Assembly (NCBI GenBank): GCA_946186495.1
Contig: CAMHNQ010000015.1
Location: 1 to 54,122 of the forward strand
Source: an uncultured Bacteroidales bacterium
GTDB lineage: Bacteria; Bacteroidota; Bacteroidia; Bacteroidales; WCHB1-69
Length of the DNA: 54,122 bases
Direction of reading: 5' to 3'
The translations under genes were made by a program, and so were the position numbers. The notes below the pieces were generated by a model, which searched no databases, had not been told where the DNA came from, and was given only the letters and a program-made list of their open reading frames with translations. This document shows positions 17,239-25,491 of the stretch, in pieces. Within the stretch, counting starts at the first letter, position 1; each line of letters starts with the position of its first letter.

Positions 17239-18495
17239 ATGCCGAAGTTAGACCCCTATAACAAAATGTCCAAAGGCTTTGATGTGAGGCTGATATGCTA
17301 CTACCTCGCCCTGGTTGTCATCGGCTGGATTACCATTTATTCCACCTGTTACATTCCCGACGGCTCCACCCCCATCTTCGACTTCGGACAACCCTACAGC
17401 CGACAGATGCTCTGGATTGGGGCCGCCCTGCTCATTGCCGTTGTCGTCCTGCTGATAGACAGCGGCATCATACAGCATTATGCCTATTTCTTTTATCTTT
17501 GCTGCCTACTTCTGATGATTCTTGTTCTGTTTGTCGGCAAGGAAATCAACGGCGCCAAATCCTGGATCAAAATCGGCAGTTTCAGTCTTCAGCCTACAGA
17601 ATTCATGAAAGTGGCCACGGCATTGGCGATGGCCAAATTCATGCAGGAAGGAAAAACCGCCAATGAACGCCGCTACATCTGGATTGTGCAATTCGCCCTT
17701 ATCCTTGTCCCCGTCATCGTAGTCATGCTACAGCACGATGCCGGCTCCGCACTCGTGTTCGCCTCTTTTATCATTCTCTTTTATCGCGAGGGCCTGAGCG
17801 CAGAATTTCTCATCCTCTGTATCACGGCAGCTATTTTGGCCATCTTGACCCTTTCTCTTAATGAGACTTATTCTATAGCCCTGATGACCGTGGTGTTCAT
17901 TGTGTTCATGATTGCCAACCGAAACCAAAAGAAGAAAATCCGCAGAAATATAATCATATATGTAATCAGTATCGCGTTCGTGTTTTCTGTGAACTTCCTA
18001 TACGAACATGGTTTTGAACCGCACCAAAAACAACGTATCGACACCATCCTGGGTAAAACATCAGACCCTTTAGGCGCCGATTTCAACCTCAACCAATCGA
18101 AAATCGCCATCGGTTCAGGCGGACTTTTCGGCAAAGGATACCTCAAGGGCACACAGACAAAACTCAAATTCGTGCCAGAACAGAGCACCGACTTCATCTT
18201 CTGCGCCATTGGTGAAGAATGGGGATTTTTCGGCACATTAGTGGTCTTCGGCCTGTTTGGAGCTCTAATCTTCCGAATATTGAAACTATCCGAAAAACAA
18301 CGCAATCCATTTGTCCGATATTATGGTTACGGCATTGCCGGCATCTTTGCCTTCCATTTCTTCATCAACATCGGCATGACCATCGGCCTGCTCCCCATCA
18401 TCGGCATCCCGCTACCTTTCATCAGCTACGGCGGATCTTCCCTCTGGGCTTTCACCATGATGCTTTTCTGCTTTATCAAACTCAATGATAATTAA
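17239..18495 (+). CDS. rodA: Rod-shape SEDS glycosyltransferase RodA
   Basis: RodA polymerises lipid II into glycan strands with PBP2. The protein has 418 residues and about ten membrane segments. SEDS signatures are present: KSWIKIGSFSLQPTEFMKV near 110-128, QHDAGSALVF near 160, EEWGFFGTL near 322 and the C-terminal GIPLPFISYGGSSLW. It follows PBP2 by 3 bases and ends the operon; 53 bases separate it from the next gene. Identification is secure. Confidence 0.95.
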   Translation: MPKLDPYNKMSKGFDVRLICYYLALVVIGWITIYSTCYIPDGSTPIFDFGQPYSRQMLWIGAALLIAVVVLLIDSGIIQHYAYFFYLCCLLLMILVLFVGKEINGAKSWIKIGSFSLQPTEFMKVATALAMAKFMQEGKTANERRYIWIVQFALILVPVIVVMLQHDAGSALVFASFIILFYREGLSAEFLILCITAAILAILTLSLNETYSIALMTVVFIVFMIANRNQKKKIRRNIIIYVISIAFVFSVNFLYEHGFEPHQKQRIDTILGKTSDPLGADFNLNQSKIAIGSGGLFGKGYLKGTQTKLKFVPEQSTDFIFCAIGEEWGFFGTLVVFGLFGALIFRILKLSEKQRNPFVRYYGYGIAGIFAFHFFINIGMTIGLLPIIGIPLPFISYGGSSLWAFTMMLFCFIKLNDN

Positions 18496-18548
18496 GGAAT
18501 TGTGACTTAAAAACCATAACCCTATAACCGATTAACCCCCTAATCATT

Positions 18549-19988
18549 ATGACCGAAACCTCTATTCCCGTGCTGACCTGTATGGCCAAAGAGAATACCG
18601 GAAGGCAACCTGTGGCATGCGTCCCGCTGCCCCAGTCCGGCTCACACCGACGCTATTACCGTCTCTTTTTTGACGACAACAGTACCCTGATTGGTGCGTA
18701 CAACGACGATGTGGCCGAAAATCGCGCCTTTTTCGAATACACCCGTTTCTTTGCTGCCAATGAACTGAACGTACCCGCTTTGATTGCCGTCCATGAAGAC
18801 CAGAAGCACTACTTGCTGAACGACCTTGGCACGAAGACTTTGTACGACAAATTGTGCGAAATCCGAAAAAATAATGGTGATTTCCAAGATGTTATGGCTG
18901 ATTACAGAAAAGTGGCGGCAGCTCTGCCAAAGTTTCAAATGACCTCAAAACAAGGTCTTGACATGTCGGTGGCCTACCCACGCGCCGCTTTTGACCGCCA
19001 GTCCATGCAATGGGATCTCAACTATTTCAAATACTACTACCTGAAAATGGTGAACGTCCCTTTCAATGAACAGTTGTTAGAAGATGACTATCAGGCATTT
19101 ATGGACTACCTACTTACCGTCGACGATGACTATTTCCTCTACCGGGATTTCCAGTCCCGTAATATCATGGTTTTTCAGGACGATGTCTGGTTTATCGATT
19201 ATCAGGGAGGTAGAAAAGGTGCGTTACAATACGACATCGCCTCGCTGCTATATGATGCCAAGGCCGATTTATCGCCGGAAATCCGGAAAGAACTGTTAGA
19301 ATGCTACTTGGACAACCTTTCAAATTACCTGACCATTGACCGCACCCAGTTCACATCCTACTTTCACGCTTTCTCGCTCATCCGTATCATGCAGGCAATG
19401 GGGGCTTATGGGTACCGGGGGTACTTCGAACGAAAGACTCATTTCCTTCAGAGCGTCCCGTATGCCATTCGCAATTTACGCTACCTGCTGAACCAAAATG
19501 CACTGCCGGCAAACTTACCCGAGCTACGACGCGTATTGCAAACTGTGGTGGATAGCTATGCAGAGCCAACCCCCGACAATCAGGACACTCTTACTGTTGC
19601 AGTACAAAGTTTCTCCTATAAGAAAGGGGTTCCCGAAGACAATTCCGGCAACGGGGGCGGTTTCGTGTTCGACTGCCGCGCCCTGCCCAACCCCGGCCGC
19701 GAGAAACAATACGCCACTTTCACCGGCAAAGACGACTGCGTCATCGAATATCTGCAAAAACACAAGGAGACTGCAACTTTTGAAAGGCATGTCTGCGCTA
19801 TCGTCGACATGTCGGTGGACAACTATTTGGAACGCAAGTTCACCCATCTGACAGTTAGCTTCGGCTGTACGGGCGGACAGCACCGCTCCGTCTATTTCGC
19901 AGAACAGACCGCCAAACATTTACGCGACAAGTACCCGCAAATCATAGTGAAACTCCAACACTCCAACTCCCTTATCCATCACCACTAA
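18549..19988 (+). CDS. Aminoglycoside-phosphotransferase-like sugar kinase fused to a RapZ C-terminal domain
   Basis: A 479-residue two-domain protein. Residues 30-300 have the APH/AmgK kinase fold: catalytic loop YRDFQSRN at 198-205 (Asp 200, Asn 205) and metal-binding FIDYQG with Asp 217. Residues about 347-472 match the C-terminal domain of RapZ, with the glycine-rich block GCTGGQHRSV at 439-448. AmgK phosphorylates N-acetylmuramate and N-acetylglucosamine at the anomeric position in wall recycling, and the RapZ C-terminal domain senses glucosamine-6-phosphate in enterobacteria. A kinase tuned by amino-sugar supply is a reasonable inference. It follows the PBP2-RodA genes, consistent with a wall role. 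Confidence 0.85.
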   Translation: MTETSIPVLTCMAKENTGRQPVACVPLPQSGSHRRYYRLFFDDNSTLIGAYNDDVAENRAFFEYTRFFAANELNVPALIAVHEDQKHYLLNDLGTKTLYDKLCEIRKNNGDFQDVMADYRKVAAALPKFQMTSKQGLDMSVAYPRAAFDRQSMQWDLNYFKYYYLKMVNVPFNEQLLEDDYQAFMDYLLTVDDDYFLYRDFQSRNIMVFQDDVWFIDYQGGRKGALQYDIASLLYDAKADLSPEIRKELLECYLDNLSNYLTIDRTQFTSYFHAFSLIRIMQAMGAYGYRGYFERKTHFLQSVPYAIRNLRYLLNQNALPANLPELRRVLQTVVDSYAEPTPDNQDTLTVAVQSFSYKKGVPEDNSGNGGGFVFDCRALPNPGREKQYATFTGKDDCVIEYLQKHKETATFERHVCAIVDMSVDNYLERKFTHLTVSFGCTGGQHRSVYFAEQTAKHLRDKYPQIIVKLQHSNSLIHHH

Positions 19989-20018
19989 TCCGATTTCAAA
20001 ACCATACGAAAAAAATTC

Positions 20019-20026
20019 TATCTTTG
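20019..20026 (+). promoter_or_regulatory. Promoter -7 box of porQ; fixes the start codon
   Basis: TATCTTTG fits the -7 consensus, with TTTC at 19994-19997 as a weak -33. A TTG at 20024 that could begin the frame lies inside this box, so translation must start later, at ATG 20039, leaving a very short leader. Confidence 0.65.
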
Positions 20027-20038
20027 CCATTTCTTTTT

Positions 20039-21133
20039 ATGAGAAGAAGAGTGTTTATATGGATTCTGCTCCTGCCGGCCTTAATGCCGCGGATATATGC
20101 GCAAACTGGCGGAAAGTATGTGTATAACTTTCTTAATCTCAGCTATTCATCAAAAATGATGGGCTTAGGGGGCAGCCTTGTCTCCGTGCATGACAACAAC
20201 CCCGCCCTGCTATTGATGAACCCCTCCTATATCAGTGAACGCCAACATAACACCCTTTCACTGAACTACACCGATTATTTCGCACACAACAATGGCATGT
20301 CGGCCATCTACTCATACACCTTTCCGAAAGCCGGAAGTTTTGCATTCAGCGTGCAAGCCCTGGCCTACGGAAATTTCCAAGGCATGGACGAAAACGGAGT
20401 GGAAACCGGCAAATTCACAGCCGGAGATTACGCGATTACCCTTGGCTGGGGCCGCGAACTCTCTCCAAACTTCTCCATCGGTGCCAATCTCAAAACAATT
20501 TTCAGCCATTATGACTCCTATTTTTCTTCCGGACTCGCAGTTGACATCGCTGGCAGCTATTATAACGAAGAAAAACGACTGTCTATCACTCTTTTAGCAA
20601 AAAATATAGGTACCCAAGTCAAAGCTTATGCCCCCGGAAATCGCGAACTCCTGCCTTTCGACCTCCAGCTCGCCCTCTCCCAACGCCTGAAACACGTCCC
20701 CATCCGCTATCACATATCTCTCCACTCCCTATACCGCTGGAACATGAACTATTATGGCCACGATAACCCGTTCCTCGAAACCGATGCCATCTCGGGTGAG
20801 CTACAATATCCCTCAAAGGTCGCGCAATTCACAGATAACCTTTTCCGCCATTTCATTTTCGGCATCGAAATCGAACCTGTCAAATATTTCTCCATCCAAC
20901 TGGCTTACAATCACAACATACACCAAGAAATGAAAGTGCTTTCCCGTAAATCGATGGCAGGTTTTTCGTATGGTATCCAATTAAACATCAAAGGTATACG
21001 AGTAGGCTTTTCTCGCCTGCACTATGCAGTCGGCGCCACTCCCAACTGCTTTGACCTCGCTTTTGACTTCGGGGAGTTAGCCAAGAACAGCAAAGAAAAG
21101 AAAGCACGTAAATTAGAACGAATCACCCCATGA
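20039..21133 (+). CDS. porQ: Type IX secretion system protein PorQ
   Basis: PorQ is an outer-membrane beta-barrel protein of the PorP/FadL-like kind needed for type IX secretion; with PorU, PorV and PorZ it belongs to the attachment complex that anchors cargo to the cell surface. The 364-residue protein has a signal peptide ending near AQTGGKYVYNFL, and this start of the mature chain (NFLNLSYSSKMMGLGGS, then VHDNNPALLLMNPS) is typical of PorQ. The rest alternates amphipathic strands. An aminotransferase gene begins one base after the stop codon, so the two are coupled. A protein with a type IX sorting domain is encoded at 36342-37391. Confidence 0.88.
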   Translation: MRRRVFIWILLLPALMPRIYAQTGGKYVYNFLNLSYSSKMMGLGGSLVSVHDNNPALLLMNPSYISERQHNTLSLNYTDYFAHNNGMSAIYSYTFPKAGSFAFSVQALAYGNFQGMDENGVETGKFTAGDYAITLGWGRELSPNFSIGANLKTIFSHYDSYFSSGLAVDIAGSYYNEEKRLSITLLAKNIGTQVKAYAPGNRELLPFDLQLALSQRLKHVPIRYHISLHSLYRWNMNYYGHDNPFLETDAISGELQYPSKVAQFTDNLFRHFIFGIEIEPVKYFSIQLAYNHNIHQEMKVLSRKSMAGFSYGIQLNIKGIRVGFSRLHYAVGATPNCFDLAFDFGELAKNSKEKKARKLERITP

Positions 21134-21134
21134 T

Positions 21135-22352
21135 ATGAAAGTTCCCTTTTCTCCACCCCATATTGACGATAAAATCATTGCGGAAGTCGTGGCAACCCTA
21201 CGATCCGGCTGGATTACCACTGGTCCCCGAACCAAGCTTTTCGAGCAAAAGTTAGCAGAATATTGCGGCATTCAACACGTGATTTGTGTCAATTCCGCAT
21301 CTGCAGGCCTTGAACTGGCTTTGCGCTGGTTCGGCATCGGACCCGGGGACGAGGTCATCGTTCCCGCCTATACCTACACCGCATCTGCCGAAGTGGTAGT
21401 GCATTGCGGTGCAAAACTAGTACTGGTGGACGTTAATGACAACTTGCTCATAGACCCTGAACAAGTCCGGAAAGCCGTCACGCCAAGAACGAAAGCCATC
21501 ATTCCGGTGGATATCGTCGGACTACCTTGCGATTACCAGCAACTATATGATATCGTGAATGATGCAACAATAAAACAACAATTCCAACCTGCCAACGACA
21601 TCCAAAGGAATCTGGGTCGCATCCTCGTGCTGTCTGATGCCGCCCACTCATTGGGAGCCTACTACAGGGGCAGACACACCGGGTCCGTGGCCGACATCTC
21701 CGTCTTCTCGTTTCACGCAGTGAAAAACCTGACTACTGCGGAAGGCGGTGCCATCTGCCTGAACTTGCCCGAACCCTTCCTCTCCGAACAGATACATAAA
21801 GAACTGAAAACCCTTTCCCTGCACGGACAATCGAAGGATGCATTCACGAAAACAAAGGCCGGATCCTGGCGCTATGATGTCCAAACCATTGGTTACAAAT
21901 GCAATATGACCGATGTTGCCGCAGCGATGGGACTGGTGGAATTGGAACGCTATGACGAGGAAATTCTACCTGTAAGAAAACATATTTTCGATACCTACAA
22001 CCAAGCGTTTGCTGATGACCCTCGCTTCCGACTCCCCATTTACGAAACCGAAGAACTCCAATCGTCGTACCACGTCTTCACTTTGCGCGTGAACGGCATC
22101 TCAGAAGAACAACGCGATACCATCATCATGAAAATGGCTGAAAATGAGGTGGCTGCTAACGTCCACTTCATCCCCCTGCCCATGTTGACTGCCTACAAAG
22201 AGTTGGGATTTGACATCCAAGAATTCCCGAACGCCTACCGAAACTATGCCTGCGAAATAAGCCTCCCCGTGTACCACACGTTGACGGACGAAATGGTGGC
22301 TGAAGTTATCCACACTCTAAAAAAGGCCGTTACAGAAGTTCTTTCTCTATAA
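21135..22352 (+). CDS. DegT/DnrJ/EryC1/StrS-family sugar aminotransferase
   Basis: A 405-residue PLP enzyme of the family that aminates nucleotide-linked keto sugars. The Schiff-base lysine is K197 in FSFHAVKNLTTAEGG, and DAAHSLGA (168-175) carries the Asp that binds the pyridine nitrogen. Other hallmarks are SGWITTGPRT (24-33) and VNSASAGLELAL (52-63). It is coupled to porQ by a one-base gap. In Porphyromonas the DegT-type protein PorR/WbpE makes an amino sugar for the A-LPS that holds type IX cargo, so a similar role here is a tempting inference, but specificity is not shown. Its end overlaps the convergent acyltransferase by 6 bases. Confidence 0.9.
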   Translation: MKVPFSPPHIDDKIIAEVVATLRSGWITTGPRTKLFEQKLAEYCGIQHVICVNSASAGLELALRWFGIGPGDEVIVPAYTYTASAEVVVHCGAKLVLVDVNDNLLIDPEQVRKAVTPRTKAIIPVDIVGLPCDYQQLYDIVNDATIKQQFQPANDIQRNLGRILVLSDAAHSLGAYYRGRHTGSVADISVFSFHAVKNLTTAEGGAICLNLPEPFLSEQIHKELKTLSLHGQSKDAFTKTKAGSWRYDVQTIGYKCNMTDVAAAMGLVELERYDEEILPVRKHIFDTYNQAFADDPRFRLPIYETEELQSSYHVFTLRVNGISEEQRDTIIMKMAENEVAANVHFIPLPMLTAYKELGFDIQEFPNAYRNYACEISLPVYHTLTDEMVAEVIHTLKKAVTEVLSL

Positions 22353-22931
22353 ATTGTACCATTCAGGGTGGGCGTGAGGCTTGTCCTCCAAATTGAAACA
22401 ACCCTTGCGATAACCCTGCAAACCATAATATTGCGCCTCTATTTCTTGAAAGTCTTTTTCGTAATCACCTGTAGGATAGAATATTGACATAATTCCACAC
22501 GTACGCGTCTTGTAGTCGATGTAACCCAAACTTATGGGTACTCCCGCCTCAATGGCAATCTGGTAGAAACCGCGTTTCCACTTCTCAACTCTCTTTCTGG
22601 TGCCTTCAGGACAAATAATCAATGTGATACGATCATGTTTCCGGATAACATCCGCCGCATACTCCACAAAATTACGAGCATGCTTCCTGTCAACAGGAAT
22701 ACCACCTAACTTCTTGAGTAACTTATTTAAAGGGAAGAAAAAGAACTCTTTCTTGATGATAGTGCTGGCGTGAAGGTCGTAATATTGCATCGCCGCCAAC
22801 CCTATGATAAAATCCATGATGGAGGTGTGGGGCGCCATCATCAGCACACTTTTGGGAATGGTGCCTTCAGGGTTAGGGTAAGGGATTGGCTTTATCCGAT
22901 ATACGTACTTGAAAAGGAAAGTGCTAAGCAT
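22347..22931 (-). CDS. PlsC-like lysophospholipid acyltransferase
   Basis: A 194-residue acyltransferase. The catalytic HxxxxD motif is HTSIMD at 35-40 and the glycerol-phosphate-binding motif PEGTR is at 108-112. It is shorter than typical PlsC (about 240) and lacks a clear N-terminal membrane helix, like a group of small acyltransferases common in Bacteroidetes whose acceptor is uncertain. It is the last gene of a minus-strand run and overlaps the LD-carboxypeptidase gene by 8 bases. Confidence 0.87.
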   Translation of the reverse strand: MLSTFLFKYVYRIKPIPYPNPEGTIPKSVLMMAPHTSIMDFIIGLAAMQYYDLHASTIIKKEFFFFPLNKLLKKLGGIPVDRKHARNFVEYAADVIRKHDRITLIICPEGTRKRVEKWKRGFYQIAIEAGVPISLGYIDYKTRTCGIMSIFYPTGDYEKDFQEIEAQYYGLQGYRKGCFNLEDKPHAHPEWYNL

Positions 22932-23838
22932 GATTCAAATTATTGATTATAAACTTATTGTCTTGAATATATCCCTCTGTTAAACAACCCATCCGCAACG
23001 CTCTGTTATCTGGCATATGACCAGCAGGAACATGGAAAATAAGCGGAAAATCCGCTCCTTTGCAATGATCGGCAACAATCTCCTCCGCAGTCTTCCCAAA
23101 AGGAATTGTATTGTCGTGCATGTCGCTCATATGACCGACCAACAGCGCCTTGACAGATGAAAGCTTACCACTACGTTGAAGATTAAGAATCATCCTATCA
23201 ATATGATACAGGTATTCATCCAAATCCTCAATGAACAGCACCTTATCATCCGTACAGATATCAGAAGGCGACCCGACCAAAGAATAGAGCATTGAGAGGT
23301 TTCCGCCTGTGAGAATACCGGAAAAGGATTTCGGAGACGACAGAGGAGAAATATCCAATTCATAAGAAAGGTTCTTGCCCGCTAAGGCTCCCAGAAATGT
23401 CTGCAAAGCAGGCGATTGAAAGTCATCCATCATCACATTCACCGGCATTGTGGCGTGCAGGGTGGCTATTTGCAAATTCTGTTGAATATGGCTATGGAAC
23501 ACCGTGATGTCACTGTATCCACAAATCCATTTTGGACGCTGAAGAAAATGGGAAAAATCAAGCTTGTCAATGATACGTGCTGAACCGTAGCCTCCTCTAA
23601 CGCACCATATTGCATTAATATCATCATCATCAAGGAGGTCCTGGAAGTAACGGGTGCGCATGGTATCGTCACCGGCAAACTGATGGTCCTCGGCAAAAAG
23701 TCTTTCGTCATAAAAAACGTTAAAGCCGGCTTGTTTCAGCCACATTTCCGCCGGAAGAATTTCCTTTCTGGAAATTTTCCGGGCAGGAGCGGCCAAGGCA
23801 ATCGTATCTCCTGAAACCAGATAGGGAGGTATAATCAT
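22924..23838 (-). CDS. LD-carboxypeptidase (peptidase family S66)
   Basis: S66 enzymes cut the terminal D-alanine from muropeptide tetrapeptides during wall recycling. The 304-residue protein has the nucleophile S109 in GYSD, and the other likely catalytic residues E204 in LFIEDLDEY and H236 in LVGHM; VRGGYGSARI (80-89) is the family fingerprint. No signal peptide is seen, so it acts in the cytoplasm on imported muropeptides, as LdcA does. It overlaps the SDR gene by 4 bases and the acyltransferase gene by 8, so all three are translationally coupled. Confidence 0.93.
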   Translation of the reverse strand: MIIPPYLVSGDTIALAAPARKISRKEILPAEMWLKQAGFNVFYDERLFAEDHQFAGDDTMRTRYFQDLLDDDDINAIWCVRGGYGSARIIDKLDFSHFLQRPKWICGYSDITVFHSHIQQNLQIATLHATMPVNVMMDDFQSPALQTFLGALAGKNLSYELDISPLSSPKSFSGILTGGNLSMLYSLVGSPSDICTDDKVLFIEDLDEYLYHIDRMILNLQRSGKLSSVKALLVGHMSDMHDNTIPFGKTAEEIVADHCKGADFPLIFHVPAGHMPDNRALRMGCLTEGYIQDNKFIINNLNHA

Positions 23839-24701
23839 ATTTTGATGTGTTTTTCTTCAAGGATTTGCAACGTCAAATTCCTTAACAGTTTGCGCTGCGA
23901 TTCATTCCGATAGAATCTCCTCTTGTGAGGGACGGGCTTGCAATTCTTGAATATTTTCCCAGTAATATGTTGATATTGCGGGTCTAAGGCTGCCGCCAAC
24001 ATGGTTGCCGAACCCTGCTCAGGCGTATTGATAAAAGGGCGGAAAAACCAATCGCATAGCTTGTCGACCACGAGGTTGTCCATTCTTATAATATTGGTAC
24101 TCACAATATTGGGATCTGCTACATTGAAGCATATCCCTTCCTTTTTCCACGCTTCGGACGCATCCAGCATGAAGTAGTACAGTGCCAGCTTGGAGCTTCC
24201 ATACGCGGTAAAGCGGTTATAATCGTTTTGAGACTTCGGTACGAACAACTCCGGAGTGATTCTGCCAAGGGCATAAGCCAAGGATATCATGCTAACAATA
24301 CGGGTTCCTTTTGTCATTACCGGGTGCAGAAGATTCGTCAACGTAAAGTGTCCCAAATAGTTGACAGCCATCGTATATTCCACATTATCCGCACTGACTT
24401 TGGCTCGGCTGGGCAAAACCCCTGCGTTGTTCAACAACACATGCAGCACCGGAAAATTGCTCTTCACCTCCTCAGCAAAACGTACAATATCCTGCAGATT
24501 GCCGAGATCAACAGGCATCAGGTGAAGCACGCCGCCGGTCTCCATTCCAATCTCCTCCTCAACGGGTCGTGCGGCAGCAACATCCACACACGCCATGATA
24601 ACTTCGTAGCCCGCTTTTGACAATTCTCGGACATGAATGCGACCCATGCCTCCGTCTGCCCCTGTCACCAAGGCTATCTTGCGAGCTCTTCCATCCTCCA
24701 T
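23835..24701 (-). CDS. Short-chain dehydrogenase/reductase
   Basis: A 288-residue Rossmann-fold oxidoreductase. The nucleotide-binding motif TGADGGMG is at 13-20, NNAG at 91-94, a serine in SMISLAYA near 137-144, and the active-site YGSSK at 167-171. The shape resembles the retinol-dehydrogenase/protochlorophyllide-reductase-like SDR branch, but the substrate is unknown. It is co-directional with sufE and a lipoprotein gene upstream and overlaps the LD-carboxypeptidase gene by 4 bases. Confidence 0.88.
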   Translation of the reverse strand: MEDGRARKIALVTGADGGMGRIHVRELSKAGYEVIMACVDVAAARPVEEEIGMETGGVLHLMPVDLGNLQDIVRFAEEVKSNFPVLHVLLNNAGVLPSRAKVSADNVEYTMAVNYLGHFTLTNLLHPVMTKGTRIVSMISLAYALGRITPELFVPKSQNDYNRFTAYGSSKLALYYFMLDASEAWKKEGICFNVADPNIVSTNIIRMDNLVVDKLCDWFFRPFINTPEQGSATMLAAALDPQYQHITGKIFKNCKPVPHKRRFYRNESQRKLLRNLTLQILEEKHIKI

Positions 24702-24726
24702 AATTAACGATTTTTAACTGCGACAA

Positions 24727-24972
24727 TCATCCTTCCACGCAAAGCACTGTATGGTGCACCGTGATGTTGGTATCCATCGTGTGCGTCTCGTCCTTGTTAA
24801 ACTCGTCACACACTCCTCGTGTGAAATTGCTCACTGAATCCGTCTCGTTATTAATCAGACTGTCTCCCTGCATCACGACATTGGCTGATATGCACCTGCA
24901 TTCCTTCATGCCGCACGATGCAAAAGAAATCACAGCACTGATAAAACAAATTAAACCGATTGTTTTTTTCAT
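24727..24972 (-). CDS. Small lipoprotein of unknown function
   Basis: An 81-residue protein with a lipoprotein signal peptide: MKKTIGLICF start, hydrophobic core, and a lipobox SFASC with the lipidated cysteine at residue 20. The mature part is only about 60 residues, with three further cysteines and no family I recognise. It lies between sufE (11-base gap) and the SDR gene (25-base gap), so it is probably in the same operon. Confidence 0.7.
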   Translation of the reverse strand: MKKTIGLICFISAVISFASCGMKECRCISANVVMQGDSLINNETDSVSNFTRGVCDEFNKDETHTMDTNITVHHTVLCVEG

Positions 24973-24983
24973 TTTTATAAATT

Positions 24984-25409
24984 TTATACTTGTTTTGCAG
25001 AATAAGCCAACGCATAGAGTTTTATTTGCTTAATCATGGAAGCTAAACCATTGGAGCGAGTGGGGGAGAGGTGATTCTTCAATCCTATGGCATCTAAATA
25101 GGACAAATCATTGTCCAAAATCTCTTTCGGTGTATGACCAGATAGAACTCTAATTAACAGATTCACAATACCTTTAGTAATAATAGCATCACTGTCAGCT
25201 GAAAAATAGAGCTTCCCCTCCCTCATTTCCGGATGGAGCCACACTTGCGACTGGCAACCACTTATGAGAAATTCCTCCGTCTTATACTGCGGATCTATCA
25301 CAGGCAAATCTTTCCCCAACTCTATAATATAGTTGTACTTGTCCATCCAATCATCGAACATTTCGAACTCCTGTATAAGGCTCTCTTCGACTTCTTTCAT
25401 CGTACTCAT
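24984..25409 (-). CDS. sufE: SufE-like sulfur acceptor for Fe-S cluster assembly
   Basis: SufE accepts persulfide sulfur from the cysteine desulfurase SufS and stimulates it. The 141-residue protein has the acceptor cysteine C52 in LISGCQSQVW, the family signature, and the surrounding SufE fold of normal length. The rest of the suf operon is not in the window. It heads the minus-strand run that continues through a lipoprotein, an SDR, an LD-carboxypeptidase and an acyltransferase, with its own promoter at 25460-25467. Confidence 0.93.
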   Translation of the reverse strand: MSTMKEVEESLIQEFEMFDDWMDKYNYIIELGKDLPVIDPQYKTEEFLISGCQSQVWLHPEMREGKLYFSADSDAIITKGIVNLLIRVLSGHTPKEILDNDLSYLDAIGLKNHLSPTRSNGLASMIKQIKLYALAYSAKQV

Positions 25410-25459
25410 AATGCTAATATTTTTTGTTACAGTCTTTTATATTCTTGATTTTAAGGATG

Positions 25460-25467
25460 CAAAAATA
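25460..25467 (-). promoter_or_regulatory. Promoter -7 box of the sufE operon
   Basis: On the minus strand this reads TATTTTTG, about 50 bases before the sufE start codon and between it and the end of uvrB. No clear -33 element is seen. Confidence 0.55.
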
Positions 25468-25491
25468 ATAAAACTATGTAAAGCCCGGTCA

